Assembly: GCA_035645145.1 (NCBI GenBank) | Contig: DASQNC010000042.1 | Location: 1 to 58,050, forward strand | DNA length: 58,050 nucleotides | DNA from: Azospirillaceae bacterium | GTDB lineage: Bacteria > Pseudomonadota > Alphaproteobacteria > Azospirillales > Azospirillaceae | Direction: 5' to 3' | In this document: in pieces, positions 8,340 to 17,094 of the stretch | Layout: every line of letters starts with the position of its first letter | Numbering within the stretch: the stretch's first letter is position 1 | Made by a program: the position numbers and the translations under genes | Notes under the pieces: generated by a model | Told to the model about the DNA's origin: nothing | The model's database searches: none | What the model saw: only the letters and a program-made list of their open reading frames with translations

Positions 8340-8990
8340 ATGTTCACGGCGTTGCGCAAGAAAGTTGAAATGCCGCTGCCTTCCGAGGCGCTGCCCGGGC
8401 GCGACACGCCCATGGATGTGCCGGCCCGGCATGCCGTCCTTGGCACGCCGATGAAGCCGCCGTTTCCCGACGGCATCGGGACGGCGGTGTTCGGGATGGG
8501 CTGCTTCTGGGGGGCCGAGCGGCTGTTCTGGACCCTGCCGGGCGTCTATACGACCGCCGTGGGCTATGCCGGCGGCTTCACTGCGAATCCCACCTACGAA
8601 GAGGTCTGTTCCGGTCGGACCGCCCATGCCGAGGTGGTGCTGGTGGCGTTCGATCCGGCTCGGATCGGGTACGAGCAACTGCTCCAGACCTTTTGGGAAA
8701 ACCACGATCCGACCCAAGGGATGCGGCAGGGCAACGACATCGGCACCCAGTACCGGTCCTGCATCCATGTGCAAACCCCGGACCAGCGGGCCGCCGCCGA
8801 ACGCAGCCGGCAGGCCTATGCCGAGGCCCTCGGGCGGGCGGGCCTCGACCCGGTCACCACCGAGATCGTCGAGGCCCCGGTCTTCTATTACGCCGAGACC
8901 TACCATCAGCAGTACCTGCACAAAAATCCGAACGGCTATTGCGGGATCGGTGGGACGGGTGTGACTTGCCCGATGCCCCGGACCGCCTGA
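8340..8990 (+). CDS. msrA: Peptide methionine-S-sulfoxide reductase MsrA
   Basis: A 216-residue MsrA. The catalytic motif GCFWG is present in [14 protein letters not shown], followed by [18 protein letters not shown] and [20 protein letters not shown], all diagnostic. The C-terminus carries a further cysteine in GGTGVTCP, likely a resolving Cys. The enzyme reduces methionine-S-sulfoxide in free or protein form, using thioredoxin. GGAGG precedes the ATG at good spacing. The N-terminal extension of about 45 residues before the fold is as in E. coli MsrA. A bidirectional terminator follows. Confidence 0.95.
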   Translation: MFTALRKKVEMPLPSEALPGRDTPMDVPARHAVLGTPMKPPFPDGIGTAVFGMGCFWGAERLFWTLPGVYTTAVGYAGGFTANPTYEEVCSGRTAHAEVVLVAFDPARIGYEQLLQTFWENHDPTQGMRQGNDIGTQYRSCIHVQTPDQRAAAERSRQAYAEALGRAGLDPVTTEIVEAPVFYYAETYHQQYLHKNPNGYCGIGGTGVTCPMPRTA

Positions 8991-9022
8991 CGCGGCGGGC
9001 ACACCCTCCACCACATGCTCGA

Positions 9023-9057
9023 AACGGTGGGGAGCGTTGAACTCGTTCCCCACCGTT
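9023..9057. terminator. Bidirectional terminator between msrA and the DUF4383 gene
   Basis: An 11-bp perfect stem (9023-9033 with 9047-9057) lies between two convergent genes. The loop is 13 bases. It can serve both strands. Confidence 0.7.
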
Positions 9058-9116
9058 GAGCCGCACCGCCCCTCGGAGATCCCGCCGGAACCCTTTCCGA
9101 CGAACTCCGGTGCCCG

Positions 9117-9557
9117 TTAGATTCCCCGGCCCGCCGCCGTCACCCGGTCGTCGGCCGTTTCGCGCGCCGCGAAGCCACCATAGGCCGCCAGCCCGCCAAG
9201 GATCAGGTGCAGCCAGACGTCGTGGCTGAACAACGGCATCAGGCCGAACAGCGTGTTGAGGCCGGGGATCAGGCCGAAGACCATCAGCACAGCGTAAACG
9301 ACCGCCGTCACCCGGTTGTAGGTGCGCGAGCCGCTCCAGCTACGATACGCCACAATCCCCCACACGCCGAACAGCAGGTGGGCGATGTTGTGCAACGTGT
9401 TCACCGGGAACAGGCCGAACAGGCGCGGATAGTCCGTTGCGGCCGCGCCCGCCGCCGGGTCGGCGGCGGGCTGGGGGGTTACACCGGGGAAGAAGCCGGC
9501 GAGGCCGGCCACCAGAAAGCCTATGCCCAGGATCAGGGCGATTGTGCGGGTTGTCAT
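9117..9557 (-). CDS. DUF4383 membrane protein
   Basis: A 146-residue protein with four hydrophobic segments. It shows the DUF4383 pattern: LFGLFPVNTLHNIAHLLFGV in the middle and VYAVLMVFGLIPGLNTLFGL followed by a C-terminal helix. Function is unknown; related proteins in high-GC bacteria are often near stress genes. GGAGG precedes the start. It lies 38 bases after the DUF2231 gene on the same strand, so the two probably form an operon. Confidence 0.8.
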   Translation of the reverse strand: MTTRTIALILGIGFLVAGLAGFFPGVTPQPAADPAAGAAATDYPRLFGLFPVNTLHNIAHLLFGVWGIVAYRSWSGSRTYNRVTAVVYAVLMVFGLIPGLNTLFGLMPLFSHDVWLHLILGGLAAYGGFAARETADDRVTAAGRGI

Positions 9558-9595
9558 GCGGGGTCCTCCATCGTGGGTTTTTGCGTCCGTGCCGA

Positions 9596-10243
9596 TCAGC
9601 CGGGTTGCACCGGCATCCGGTCTTCACGGGGGATGGGCAGGTGCCGTGCCTCGGGGACATTCCGGCCGGGTTCCCGGTCGATGCCTTCGCTCCGCATCCC
9701 TCCGCGATCCCGGTCGCGATGGTCCAATGTCCGGTGCCGCCGTTGGTCCGCGCCTGCCTCGTGCCCGACGACGCCGATCTTGTGGCGGTAGGACAACTCA
9801 CCCCCCAGCCAGCCGGTGACGCCCAGGATGCCCGCGGTTGCCGCGGAAAGGCCGAGCGCCAGCCCATCCTCCGCGCCCCGCACGGGGTCGCGTCGGCGAA
9901 GTCCCCAGTTCAGGGCCGCCAAGCCCATCGCCAGCAGGTTGCCGGCGGCATGCGCATGGCCCGCCGGCGTCCGGGCCCGACCGATGGTCGTATAGTCGAT
10001 GGCCCCCAATGCGCCCGCGGCCACGCCCGTGCCCGCGCCTGCCAGCAGCAGCCAGGACGAGGAGCGGGCCCAGAACGGATCCCGGGTCGCCCGGAACGCA
10101 AGGTCCGTCCCCAACGCTGCAACCAGGAATGCGATGGGGAACGGAACCATCATGGGATGCAGGGGGTGCCCGCCGATCGCGGCGTTGCTGGTCACGCCTT
10201 CGTCGTGATGCGGGTCGTGCCGCAGGCTCGAAACCGGATCCAT
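9596..10243 (-). CDS. DUF2231 membrane protein
   Basis: About 215 residues. NAAIGGHPLHPMMVPFPIAF near residue 20-40 is the DUF2231 signature, followed by hydrophobic segments WLLLAGAGTGVAAGALGAID and AGNLLAMGLAALNWGLR. A hydrophilic, His/Arg-rich tail of about 55 residues follows LSYRHKIGV. An ATG with GAGG five bases upstream is preferred over a TTG 33 bases earlier. It is first in a probable two-gene operon with the DUF4383 gene. The family function is not established. Confidence 0.78.
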   Translation of the reverse strand: MDPVSSLRHDPHHDEGVTSNAAIGGHPLHPMMVPFPIAFLVAALGTDLAFRATRDPFWARSSSWLLLAGAGTGVAAGALGAIDYTTIGRARTPAGHAHAAGNLLAMGLAALNWGLRRRDPVRGAEDGLALGLSAATAGILGVTGWLGGELSYRHKIGVVGHEAGADQRRHRTLDHRDRDRGGMRSEGIDREPGRNVPEARHLPIPREDRMPVQPG

Positions 10244-10504
10244 CGCAGCCTCGTCGTACAGGGCTTTGACGGACAAACACGCGAACGGGCGTCAAGTCCC
10301 ACACAGGGTTGGAAAACCGGCTGCCGGACCCCTGCGGATGCCCTGCCGGACACGTGTGACGTACGGCGATGGAGCTGGTTCGTTGGGGGCGGCCATCCCC
10401 CATCCTGTCCAAGATGGTTAGTCGGCCGGCAGCCATTTCCGCCGGGTCGGGATCGCCCTACAGTCCTGATCCCATTGCTCCCCGACCCTCCGTCCCGAGA
10501 CGCC

Positions 10505-10948
10505 ATGACGTTCACACCCCTCAATCCCGAATACGAGGCCGATTTGCGGCGCATGTTCCAGTCGCAGGGACTGATGGGGCATCTGGGGGCTCGGCTGACC
10601 CGGATCGAACCGGGGCTGGTGGAAATCGAGGCGGCCTTCCGCTCCGGATTGTCCCAGCAGAACGGCTTTTTCCATGCGGGTGTCAGCAGTGCACTTGCCG
10701 ATACCGCGGGCGGGTTCGCGGCCTTCACCCTGTTCCCACCGGGGCGCGATGTGTTGACGGTGGAGTTCAAGATCAACCTGATGGCTCCGGCCAAAGGCGA
10801 CCGCCTGCGGGCCCGTGGGGCGGTGGTTCGGTCCGGCCGGTCCCTGACGGTGTGCGAGCTGGATGTCTTCGTGACGGATGGCGGACGGGAAGTGGCCTGC
10901 GCCAAAGGTCTGCAGACGCTCATGCGCATGGAGCCCCGGCCGGCCTGA
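10505..10948 (+). CDS. PaaI-family hotdog thioesterase
   Basis: A 147-residue hotdog-fold protein. The family core reads GLSQQNGFFHAGVSSALAD, where PaaI proteins usually have HGG; here it is HAG. VLTVEFKINLMAPAKGDRL and GRSLTVCELDVFV follow as the expected strands. These enzymes hydrolyse small aryl- or acyl-CoA thioesters that accumulate when catabolism stalls. The ATG is preceded by a weak ribosome-binding site. The gene is single, with a hypothetical gene 77 bases downstream on the same strand. Confidence 0.82.
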   Translation: MTFTPLNPEYEADLRRMFQSQGLMGHLGARLTRIEPGLVEIEAAFRSGLSQQNGFFHAGVSSALADTAGGFAAFTLFPPGRDVLTVEFKINLMAPAKGDRLRARGAVVRSGRSLTVCELDVFVTDGGREVACAKGLQTLMRMEPRPA

Positions 10949-11025
10949 GGGTTGGCCGGCGAGGGCGCCGCGACGGGTGTGGACGATGGTTGTTGCAGGG
11001 GTCCCCGAAGTGGAGGACCCGGACC

Positions 11026-11490
11026 ATGATCTCCAGCCGGATGCACGGTGTCGTCGATTACCTTTATGCGGGAGCGGCTCCCGTCGGCGCGCGGCGTGTG
11101 GGGGCCCCACCGGGTGTCGTCCGCGCCATGGACGCGGTGGCCGCCGGATCGGCGGTCTATGCGCTGACCACCGACTACGAGCTCGGCCTCGTCCCCGTCC
11201 TGTCCATGCGCCAACACTTGATGGTGGACGCGGCCCTGGGCGTCGGACTGCTGACGGCGGCGATGCGGGTGGATGCGCCGCCGCGGGTGCGGACCCTTTT
11301 GGCCGGCATGGGGGCGTTCGCGCTGGTCGCCGCGGCCCTGACCGATCGTGAAAGTGGAACCGAACGGCGGACGGCCGTGTCCAGGCGCAACCAAGCGCGG
11401 GTGGCCTCGGCCCGGTTGGCCAAGGCCGGTGCCTTTCTCGACCACCGCAATGTGCCAGCCGACACGGTTGGTTCATTGGGGGGCGCATAG
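11026..11490 (+). CDS. Hypothetical membrane-associated protein (MHGxxDY family)
   Basis: About 154 residues. It starts MISSRMHGVVDYLYAGAAP and has YALTTDYELGLVPVLSMRQH followed by a hydrophobic stretch. I recognise this pair of motifs (THGIxDY near the start and TDYELG.....M..HL.LD later) from small membrane proteins without a known role. Typical relatives have four transmembrane helices; this one has an amphipathic, Arg-rich first half and about two convincing helices. GGAGG lies upstream. Function unknown. Confidence 0.6.
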   Translation: MISSRMHGVVDYLYAGAAPVGARRVGAPPGVVRAMDAVAAGSAVYALTTDYELGLVPVLSMRQHLMVDAALGVGLLTAAMRVDAPPRVRTLLAGMGAFALVAAALTDRESGTERRTAVSRRNQARVASARLAKAGAFLDHRNVPADTVGSLGGA

Positions 11491-11494
11491 GGAA

Positions 11495-11518
11495 GGGGGC
11501 GCCCCTCACGGCGCCCTC
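11495..11518. terminator. Hairpin between convergent genes
   Basis: GGGCGCC (11497-11503) pairs with GGCGCCC (11510-11516), extended by two weaker outer pairs. It lies between the hypothetical gene and the convergent HPF-CSD gene. A second small TTCCC/GGGAA hairpin follows near 11530-11550. Confidence 0.45.
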
Positions 11519-11565
11519 GGTTCCTGTCGCCCTGTTCCCGGTGCCCAGGGAACGTGGGTGGGCTC

Positions 11566-12141
11566 TCAACCCGCATCCGGGCCGGCGGGCCACACCTTCA
11601 TCGCCGCCGGTCCGCCTTCTCCCAGGCCCTCCTCGTAGTGGACGCTGGTGCCCGGTTTGAGGTCCTCGAAGCGGGCGCCGCGGACGGCATTGGCATGGAA
11701 GAACAGGCGGGCCCCCGCCGCCGTGGTGACGAAGCCGTGCCCGGCATCCTTGAAGATGTCGGCGATCCGCCCGGGCACCGCGGCCGGGTGCGTCTTCACA
11801 TCGCCGCGCATCAAGTCTTTCTGGTCGTCGAGCTGCCGCTCCGCCGCCTTGAACGCGTCGCGCACGGAGGTGTGGACGTCGGGGCTCGTGTAGCGCTCCT
11901 GCGCCTTGTGCGGCTTACGGCTGACCACGACGTCGCTGCCGGGCAAGGACAGTTCGATGTGCACGTCGTAGACATTCCCGGTGCGGCGCTGCTTGTGGAG
12001 GGCTTCGACCGAGACGCGAATGCCGATCAGTCGGTCGAACCGCTGCTCGAGCTTGGCGATCCGATCGCGGATGTCGGCCTCCAGCTCGGGGGTGGGCTCC
12101 ATGTTGTGATAGGCGATGATCGGCTCTTTCTGAAACGGCAT
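11566..12141 (-). CDS. Fusion of HPF/RaiA ribosome-hibernation domain and cold-shock domain
   Basis: A 191-residue, two-domain protein. Residues about 1-115 are an S30AE (HPF/RaiA/YfiA) domain: PELEADIRDRIAKLEQRFDR, YDVHIELSLPG and a basic stretch before TSVRDAFKAAERQLDDQ. Residues about 120-190 form a cold-shock OB fold: GRIADIFKDAGHGFVTT and RLFFHANAV match RNP1/RNP2. HPF domains dock in the 30S decoding region during stress, and the CSD probably adds RNA binding. CSD-HPF fusions are known in proteobacteria, but the exact role is poorly studied. GAGG precedes the chosen ATG. Confidence 0.85.
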   Translation of the reverse strand: MPFQKEPIIAYHNMEPTPELEADIRDRIAKLEQRFDRLIGIRVSVEALHKQRRTGNVYDVHIELSLPGSDVVVSRKPHKAQERYTSPDVHTSVRDAFKAAERQLDDQKDLMRGDVKTHPAAVPGRIADIFKDAGHGFVTTAAGARLFFHANAVRGARFEDLKPGTSVHYEEGLGEGGPAAMKVWPAGPDAG

Positions 12142-12245
12142 GGCGAACCTCGACCTCGTTCCAAGTAACCGTCTCGAACATCCGTGGGGGAATGGCGGTT
12201 CCCCCTTGGATGTCGTTGTCACGGGCTGGTCGTGGGTGGGCCGGA

Positions 12246-13022
12246 ATGCTGTTCGATTTGCGCCGGGTGATGTCGCGGATAGCCAGCGAAGGGGTCGACG
12301 AAGGGCTGGTCTACCGGCAGGAAAAACTGCACGAACGCCCGATGGCGGCAGCGCGCCGTCCCGGTGCGCTGCTGTGCCCGATCTGCGGGACTTCGGCGGC
12401 GCGCTTCCTTCCGTTTGGTTTGGCGCGGCGGCCCAACGCGCTTTGCCCGGGCTGCGGGTCGGTCGAGCGGCACCGCTTCCTGTGGCTGTTCCTGACCGGG
12501 CACACCGATTTCTTCCGCCGCCGGTACGCGGTGCTGCACACCGCCCCCGAGCCCTGCTTGGAGCCGGCGTTCCGGGCCTGGCACGGCCGCGGCTACATCT
12601 CGCTCGACCGCTTCGACCCGCAGGCGGACGTGCAGGCGGACCTGACGGACCTGCCCTTTGCCGACCACCGCTTCGACGTCATCGTCTCGTCCCATGTGCT
12701 GGAGCATGTCCCCGACGACCGGGCGGCCATGGCGCAGCTTGCCCGTGTCCTCAAGCCTTCGGGTTGGGCGGTGCTGATGTTCCCTTACACGCCAAAGGCC
12801 GCCGTGACGGACGAGGATCCATCGGTGGATGGCCCGGCGGCACGCATGGCCCGCTGGGGCCACCCCTATCACTACCGCGCCTACGGCCGGGACGTTGTCG
12901 ACAGGTTGCGGGCCGCCGGCCTGGAACCGCAGGTCTTCGACAGCCGGCGTGTGCTGAGCCCCCATCGCAGGCGGCGTCACCGGGTCAACGCCAACTTCCT
13001 GTTTCTTTGCCGGCGGGGCTGA
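12246..13022 (+). CDS. SAM-dependent methyltransferase with N-terminal zinc ribbon
   Basis: A 258-residue protein. Two CxxC pairs (CPIC at about residue 44 and CPGC about 25 residues later) form a likely zinc ribbon. The class I methyltransferase core follows: AVLHTAPEPCLEPAFR as motif I region, DLTDLPFADHRFDVIVSSHV and LEHVPDD as the Methyltransf_11 signature, and LKPSGWAVLMFPY. The substrate is not readable. Related proteins sit near glycan or O-antigen genes in some genomes, and the GC-SVERHR segment is a family hallmark. The upstream in-frame region is not coding-like, so the ATG at 12246 is used. Confidence 0.75.
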   Translation: MLFDLRRVMSRIASEGVDEGLVYRQEKLHERPMAAARRPGALLCPICGTSAARFLPFGLARRPNALCPGCGSVERHRFLWLFLTGHTDFFRRRYAVLHTAPEPCLEPAFRAWHGRGYISLDRFDPQADVQADLTDLPFADHRFDVIVSSHVLEHVPDDRAAMAQLARVLKPSGWAVLMFPYTPKAAVTDEDPSVDGPAARMARWGHPYHYRAYGRDVVDRLRAAGLEPQVFDSRRVLSPHRRRRHRVNANFLFLCRRG

Positions 13023-13161
13023 CCCCGGTTGCCGGGAGGCGGACCGCCGGGAAGCCGCGACCCAGCCATTCATGCGGGACGTGTGCCACCCGGCCGGGGA
13101 TGTTTCCTGGAATCTCGCCGGAATCGAAGGAGGGGCGGCCGCCAATCCCGACTGAAAAGAA

Positions 13162-13187
13162 GAAGGGCGCCCTTTCGGGCGCCCTTC
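13162..13187 (-). terminator. Rho-independent terminator of petABC
   Basis: An 11-bp perfect stem (13162-13172 with 13177-13187), loop TTTC. On the minus strand it is followed by TTCTTTTC, a good U-tract, placed about 60 bases after the petC stop. It could also end the convergent methyltransferase transcript. Confidence 0.85.
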
Positions 13188-13248
13188 GCGTTTCTGGTCC
13201 TCTCGGATGGTCCATGGAGGGCTCCCCCCCTCGGACCCGGGCCCCGTC

Positions 13249-14022
13249 CTAGTGAACGTCCGCCCAAACCTTCCGCTTCACGGCATACAGCATGCCCGCC
13301 ATGACCAGGAGGAACAGCATGACCTTCACGCCGGTCTGCTTGCGGACCTCCAGGTTCGGTTCGGCCGCCCAGGTCAGGAACGTGGTCACGTCCTTGGACA
13401 TCTGCTCGACGGTGTTCGGCGCGCCGTCGGCATAGGTCACCTGGCCCTCGCTCAGGGGGGCCGGCATGGCGATCTGATGGCCGGGGAAGTACTTGTTGTA
13501 GTGCATCCCCTGGCCGAGCTGGAAGCCGGCCGGCGCCTGTTCGTAGCCGACCAGCAGCGCATGGATGTAGTCCTCGCCACCCGGCCGGGCCTTGACGATC
13601 ACCGACAGGTCGGGCGGATAGGCGCCGCCGTTGGCCGCACGGGCCGCCTGCTCGTTGGCGAACGGGGCCTTGAAGCGGTCGGCCGGGATCGCCTTGCGCT
13701 GGTACATCTCGCCATCATCGTTCGGCCCGGCGGTGACCTCGTCCTGCGCCGCGATGGCCTGAACCTCCTTCTCCGTGAAACCCAGCGCCTGCAGGTGCCG
13801 GTAGGAGAGCAGGTTCATGGAATGGCAGCTGGCGCAGACCTCCTTGTAGACCTGGAAACCGCGCTGGGCGGATGCCCGGTCGAAGGTGCCGAAGATGCCG
13901 CCGTGCTGCCATTCCTGCACCGGGACGGGCACGGCCTCGCCAGCGGCAAGCGCTTCACCCGACATCAGGGCAACGGTGGCCAGGGCGGCGGCCATGGCCG
14001 CCCGCTTCGTCGCCTTCAGCAT
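13249..14022 (-). CDS. petC: Cytochrome c1 of the bc1 complex
   Basis: A 257-residue protein. A signal peptide (AAALATVALMSGEALA) precedes the haem c motif CASCH at about residues 63-67. The axial methionine is in IAMPAPLS, and a C-terminal anchor helix (VMLFLLVMAGMLYAVKRK) holds it in the membrane. It accepts electrons from the Rieske protein and passes them to soluble or membrane cytochrome c. Its ATG overlaps the petB stop by one base (TGATG), indicating translational coupling. It is last in petABC and followed by a terminator. Confidence 0.97.
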   Translation of the reverse strand: MLKATKRAAMAAALATVALMSGEALAAGEAVPVPVQEWQHGGIFGTFDRASAQRGFQVYKEVCASCHSMNLLSYRHLQALGFTEKEVQAIAAQDEVTAGPNDDGEMYQRKAIPADRFKAPFANEQAARAANGGAYPPDLSVIVKARPGGEDYIHALLVGYEQAPAGFQLGQGMHYNKYFPGHQIAMPAPLSEGQVTYADGAPNTVEQMSKDVTTFLTWAAEPNLEVRKQTGVKVMLFLLVMAGMLYAVKRKVWADVH

Positions 14023-15311
14023 CACGCCTTCTCCATGGGCTTGGTCGCCGCGGCGGAACCGGCCAGACGGCCGCCACCCTTCAGTACGGGTTCCGCAATC
14101 GATGTCGGCAGCGGCCGGGGCCGCTCCAGCTTGCCGAGCAGCGGCAGGATCACGAGGAAGTAAGCAAAGTAGTACAGGGTCGCGAGCTGGCCATACAGGA
14201 CGTAGGGCTGCTCGGCCGGCTTGGCCCCGACCCAGCCCAGGATCAGCGTGTCCAGCACCAACAACCAGAAGAAGATCCGGCCCAGCGGACGGTACTTCAT
14301 CGAGCGCACGGGCGAGGTGTCCAGCCAGGGCAGGACGAACAGCACGGCGATGGCGCTGAACATGGCCAGCACGCCGCCGAGCTTGGAGTCGATGAACCAG
14401 ATGTTGAAGTTGATCGCACGCAGGATCGCGTAGAAGGGCAGGAAGTACCATTCCGGCACGATGTGCGGCGGCGTCACCAACGGGTTCGCCGGGATGTAGT
14501 TGTCCGGGTGGCCGAGGTAGTTGGGCGCGAAGAAGATGAAGCCCGCGAAGATCAGCAGGAACACCGTCAGCGCGAAGGTGTCCTTGACCGTCATGTACGG
14601 GTTGAACGGCACCGCATCCTGCGGGCCCTTCATGTCGATGCCCTTGGGGTTGCCCGAACCGACACCCGGCGCGTGCAGGGCGGCCACGTGCAGGAGCACC
14701 ACGCCCAGGATCACGAACGGCATGAGGAAGTGCAGGGCGAAGAAGCGGTTCAGGGTCGGGTTGTCGACCGAGAAGCCGCCCCACAGCCAGGTCACCACCG
14801 CCTCGCCGACCAGGGGCAGGGCGGAGAACAGGTTGGTGATGACGGTGGCGCCCCAGAAGCTCATCTGGCCCCAGGGCAGTACATAGCCCATGAACGCCGT
14901 GGCCATCATCAGGAGGAGGATGACCACGCCGATCATCCACAACAGCTCACGCGGCTGCTTGTAGGAGCCGTAGTGCAGGCCGCGGAAGATGTGGATGTAG
15001 ACGGCGATGAAGAAGAACGAGGCGCCGTTCATGTGGATGTAGCGCAGGAGCCAGCCGGAGTTCACGTCGCGCATGATGCGCTCGACCGACTGGAAGGCAT
15101 GCGCCGTGTGGGGGGTGTAGCTCATCGCGAGGAACAGGCCGGTGAGGATCATCGTCACCAGCATGACCATCGAGATGGCGCCGAAGGACCACAAGTAATT
15201 GCAGTTCTTCGGCATCGGGTATTCGTTGTACTCGTGGTGCATCCACGTGAATATCGGTAGGCGCGAGTCCACCCAGCGCACCACCGGATTCTTCCATTGC
15301 ATCGCTGCCAT
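14022..15311 (-). CDS. petB: Cytochrome b of the bc1 complex
   Basis: A 429-residue membrane protein with about eight transmembrane helices. It has the Qo-site PEWY motif ([14 protein letters not shown]) and the paired haem-ligand histidines in helices B and D ([30 protein letters not shown]). It oxidises ubiquinol at Qo and reduces ubiquinone at Qi. AAGGA precedes the start, and the gene lies 27 bases after petA. A C-terminal extension of about 20 polar residues ([19 protein letters not shown]) is present, as in related alphaproteobacteria. Confidence 0.97.
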   Translation of the reverse strand: MAAMQWKNPVVRWVDSRLPIFTWMHHEYNEYPMPKNCNYLWSFGAISMVMLVTMILTGLFLAMSYTPHTAHAFQSVERIMRDVNSGWLLRYIHMNGASFFFIAVYIHIFRGLHYGSYKQPRELLWMIGVVILLLMMATAFMGYVLPWGQMSFWGATVITNLFSALPLVGEAVVTWLWGGFSVDNPTLNRFFALHFLMPFVILGVVLLHVAALHAPGVGSGNPKGIDMKGPQDAVPFNPYMTVKDTFALTVFLLIFAGFIFFAPNYLGHPDNYIPANPLVTPPHIVPEWYFLPFYAILRAINFNIWFIDSKLGGVLAMFSAIAVLFVLPWLDTSPVRSMKYRPLGRIFFWLLVLDTLILGWVGAKPAEQPYVLYGQLATLYYFAYFLVILPLLGKLERPRPLPTSIAEPVLKGGGRLAGSAAATKPMEKA

Positions 15312-15338
15312 GACGTCTTTCCTTGTTGGCGCGGGCGG

Positions 15339-15914
15339 TTAGCCGATCCGGATCACGGTGTCGGACGTGAAGGTGTATTCCGGCACCACCAGGTTCTGCG
15401 GGGCGGGGCCCCGGCGGATGCGCCCGGACGTGTCGTAGTGCGAGCCGTGGCAGGGGCAGAACCAGCCATTGTAGTCCCCCTTGACGTCCGAGGACTTCTG
15501 GCCGTTCGGCACGCAGCCGAGGTGCGTGCAGATCCCGACCAGGACCAGCCATTCGGCCTTCTGGACCCGCTCCTCGTCCTTCTGGGGGTCCTTGAGCTCG
15601 GCGATGGGGGCGGAGCGGGCGGCCTCGATTTCCTCGGGCGTGCGGCGGCGGATGAACACCGGCTTGCCGCGCCAAGTGACGGTGACCGACTGACCGACCT
15701 GGATCGGCGACAGATCGACGTCGATGCTCGCCAGCGCCAGGGTATCGGCGGCGGGGTTCATCGAGTTGATGAAGGGCCACGCGACCGAGGCCGCACCGAC
15801 CACGCCGACGGCGGCGGTCGTCAAGTACAGGAAGTCGCGCCGGGTCTCACCCGCGCCGTGGCCACCATGCGCGCCGTGGCCGCCTTGCGCGGCCGAGGGG
15901 GCGGAATTCGCCAT
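15339..15914 (-). CDS. petA: Ubiquinol-cytochrome c reductase iron-sulfur (Rieske) subunit
   Basis: A 191-residue Rieske protein. A His/Gly-rich N-terminus precedes a twin-arginine signal-anchor ([18 protein letters not shown]). The cluster ligands are in CTHLGC and CPCHGS, both present. It shuttles electrons from ubiquinol at cytochrome b to cytochrome c1. It is first in the petABC operon. The promoter should lie in the 269-base gap shared with the divergent trmL. Confidence 0.97.
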   Translation of the reverse strand: MANSAPSAAQGGHGAHGGHGAGETRRDFLYLTTAAVGVVGAASVAWPFINSMNPAADTLALASIDVDLSPIQVGQSVTVTWRGKPVFIRRRTPEEIEAARSAPIAELKDPQKDEERVQKAEWLVLVGICTHLGCVPNGQKSSDVKGDYNGWFCPCHGSHYDTSGRIRRGPAPQNLVVPEYTFTSDTVIRIG

Positions 15915-16091
15915 TGTGCCTCAACTCTCCCCTTTGCCACGGCCTGCCGCCGGGGCGTGTCCTTTGCTCCACCGCCGCCCGACGGGCCGGGGGCGCTGCG
16001 TCCAACGCGGTTTCCGCGTAGGGGGCGACCGCCAGCGCATGCACGCAGGCGGCGCCGCCAAACGGATGCGGTCCGCGATGGCGTGCATATA

Positions 16092-16105
16092 CATGGCATG
16101 CCATG
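16092..16105. promoter_or_regulatory. 14-bp perfect palindrome between petA and trmL
   Basis: CATGGCATGCCATG lies 177 bases upstream of petA and 79 bases upstream of trmL, in the only long gap serving both genes. It could be a regulator site. The function is a guess; no flanking promoter boxes were firmly identified. Confidence 0.3.
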
Positions 16106-16183
16106 CATTGCCTAGACAGATGCGCCGGACATCTTGTCGCTGAGACTCATTCGGCATGGTTGTAATGGGAGGGTAAGTTATTG

Positions 16184-16690
16184 ATGAGGTTGGTTCTTTT
16201 TGAACCGGACATACCACAGAACACTGGCACGCTGATGCGCCTGTGCGCCTGCCTGGGTGTCCATCTGGACGTGGTCGAGCCGTGCGGATTCATCCTGGAC
16301 GACCGGCGCATGCGCCGGGCCCTGATGGACTACTGGCAGCATCTGGAATGGACGCGCCATGCCTCGTGGCAGACCTTCCTGTCGGCCCGTCCGGGCGGCC
16401 GTCTGGTGCTGCTGGATGTGGCCGCGGACACCGATTATCCCGATTTCGCCTTCCGTCCCGACGACATGCTTTTGGCCGGAAGCGAGGGGGCCGGCGTGCC
16501 GGACACCGTGAAGGCGCAGGTGGACGCGGCCGTCCGGATCCCGATGCGGTCCGGACCGCGCTCGCTGAACGTCGCGGTGGCGAGCGCCATGGTAATTGGC
16601 GAGGCGCTGCGGCAGACGGGACTGTTTCCCGGTCGGAGGGACTCGGGTCAGGGTCCCGGAGGCCACGATCCCGGGGGGGAATGCGGCTGA
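16184..16690 (+). CDS. trmL: tRNA (cytidine/uridine-2'-O-)-methyltransferase TrmL
   Basis: A 168-residue SPOUT methyltransferase. The start LVLFEPDIPQNTGTLMRLCA is typical. Motif 2 reads LLAGSEGAGVPD and motif 3 IPMRSGPRSLNVAVASAMV, which form the knotted SAM site. TrmL methylates the ribose of nucleotide 34 in tRNA-Leu anticodons. ATG is chosen; a TTG directly before it is also in frame, and GGAGGG lies upstream of both. A short Gly-rich tail follows the conserved part. Confidence 0.93.
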   Translation: MRLVLFEPDIPQNTGTLMRLCACLGVHLDVVEPCGFILDDRRMRRALMDYWQHLEWTRHASWQTFLSARPGGRLVLLDVAADTDYPDFAFRPDDMLLAGSEGAGVPDTVKAQVDAAVRIPMRSGPRSLNVAVASAMVIGEALRQTGLFPGRRDSGQGPGGHDPGGECG

Positions 16691-16718
16691 AGGGGCGGCC
16701 GGTGGGGCTGGGGAATGG

Positions 16719-16754
16719 CCGGACGGATGCCCGGATGCCCAGGCACCCGTCCGG
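16719..16754. terminator. Bidirectional hairpin between trmL and csbD
   Basis: Arms 16719-16731 and 16742-16754 pair over 13 positions with one mismatch. The hairpin is in the 70-base gap between two convergent genes. Confidence 0.55.
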
Positions 16755-16760
16755 TGCGGG

Positions 16761-16937
16761 TCACCTCTTGCCCCGCAGCATGTCCTTGATGCCACCAATG
16801 AAGTTCTGGATCCTGCCTTCGGCCTTGTCCGAACGGCCTTCGGCTTCGGTCTTGCTGTCGCCCATCATTCGACCGGCGGCTTCCTTGATCCCGCCCTTCG
16901 TCTGCTTGGCGGCCCCTTTCACACGGTCCTCGTCCAT
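16761..16937 (-). CDS. CsbD-family general stress protein
   Basis: A 58-residue hydrophilic, Lys/Glu-rich protein starting MDEDRVKGAAKQTKGGIKEA, the CsbD (YjbJ) signature. It is probably natively flexible and made in stationary phase or stress; the molecular role is unknown. AGGAGGT is placed ideally before the ATG. An EcfG-like promoter (16975-17001) lies just upstream, consistent with the alphaproteobacterial general stress response. Confidence 0.9.
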   Translation of the reverse strand: MDEDRVKGAAKQTKGGIKEAAGRMMGDSKTEAEGRSDKAEGRIQNFIGGIKDMLRGKR

Positions 16938-16974
16938 GACAGGACCTCCTGTTTCAAGGCTGCGATGCCGGTTA

Positions 16975-17001
16975 AACGGTTTGCGGTGCCCGCGGGTTGC
17001 C
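16975..17001 (-). promoter_or_regulatory. Candidate EcfG (general stress sigma) promoter for the CsbD gene
   Basis: On the minus strand, GGCAAC is followed after 17 bases by CGTT, close to the known EcfG consensus GGAAC-N16/17-CGTT. The -10 element is 37 bases before the CsbD start. The match has one extra/changed base in the -35 (GGCAAC). Location before a classical stress gene strengthens the call. Confidence 0.5.
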
Positions 17002-17094
17002 CGAACCGTGTGCCGTGTGGAAATGGGGCCGCCGTGCAAATAGAGTGCGGCCCGACCACACCGCCCCCCGACGCCTGCGGAGCCCGCGCGCCGA

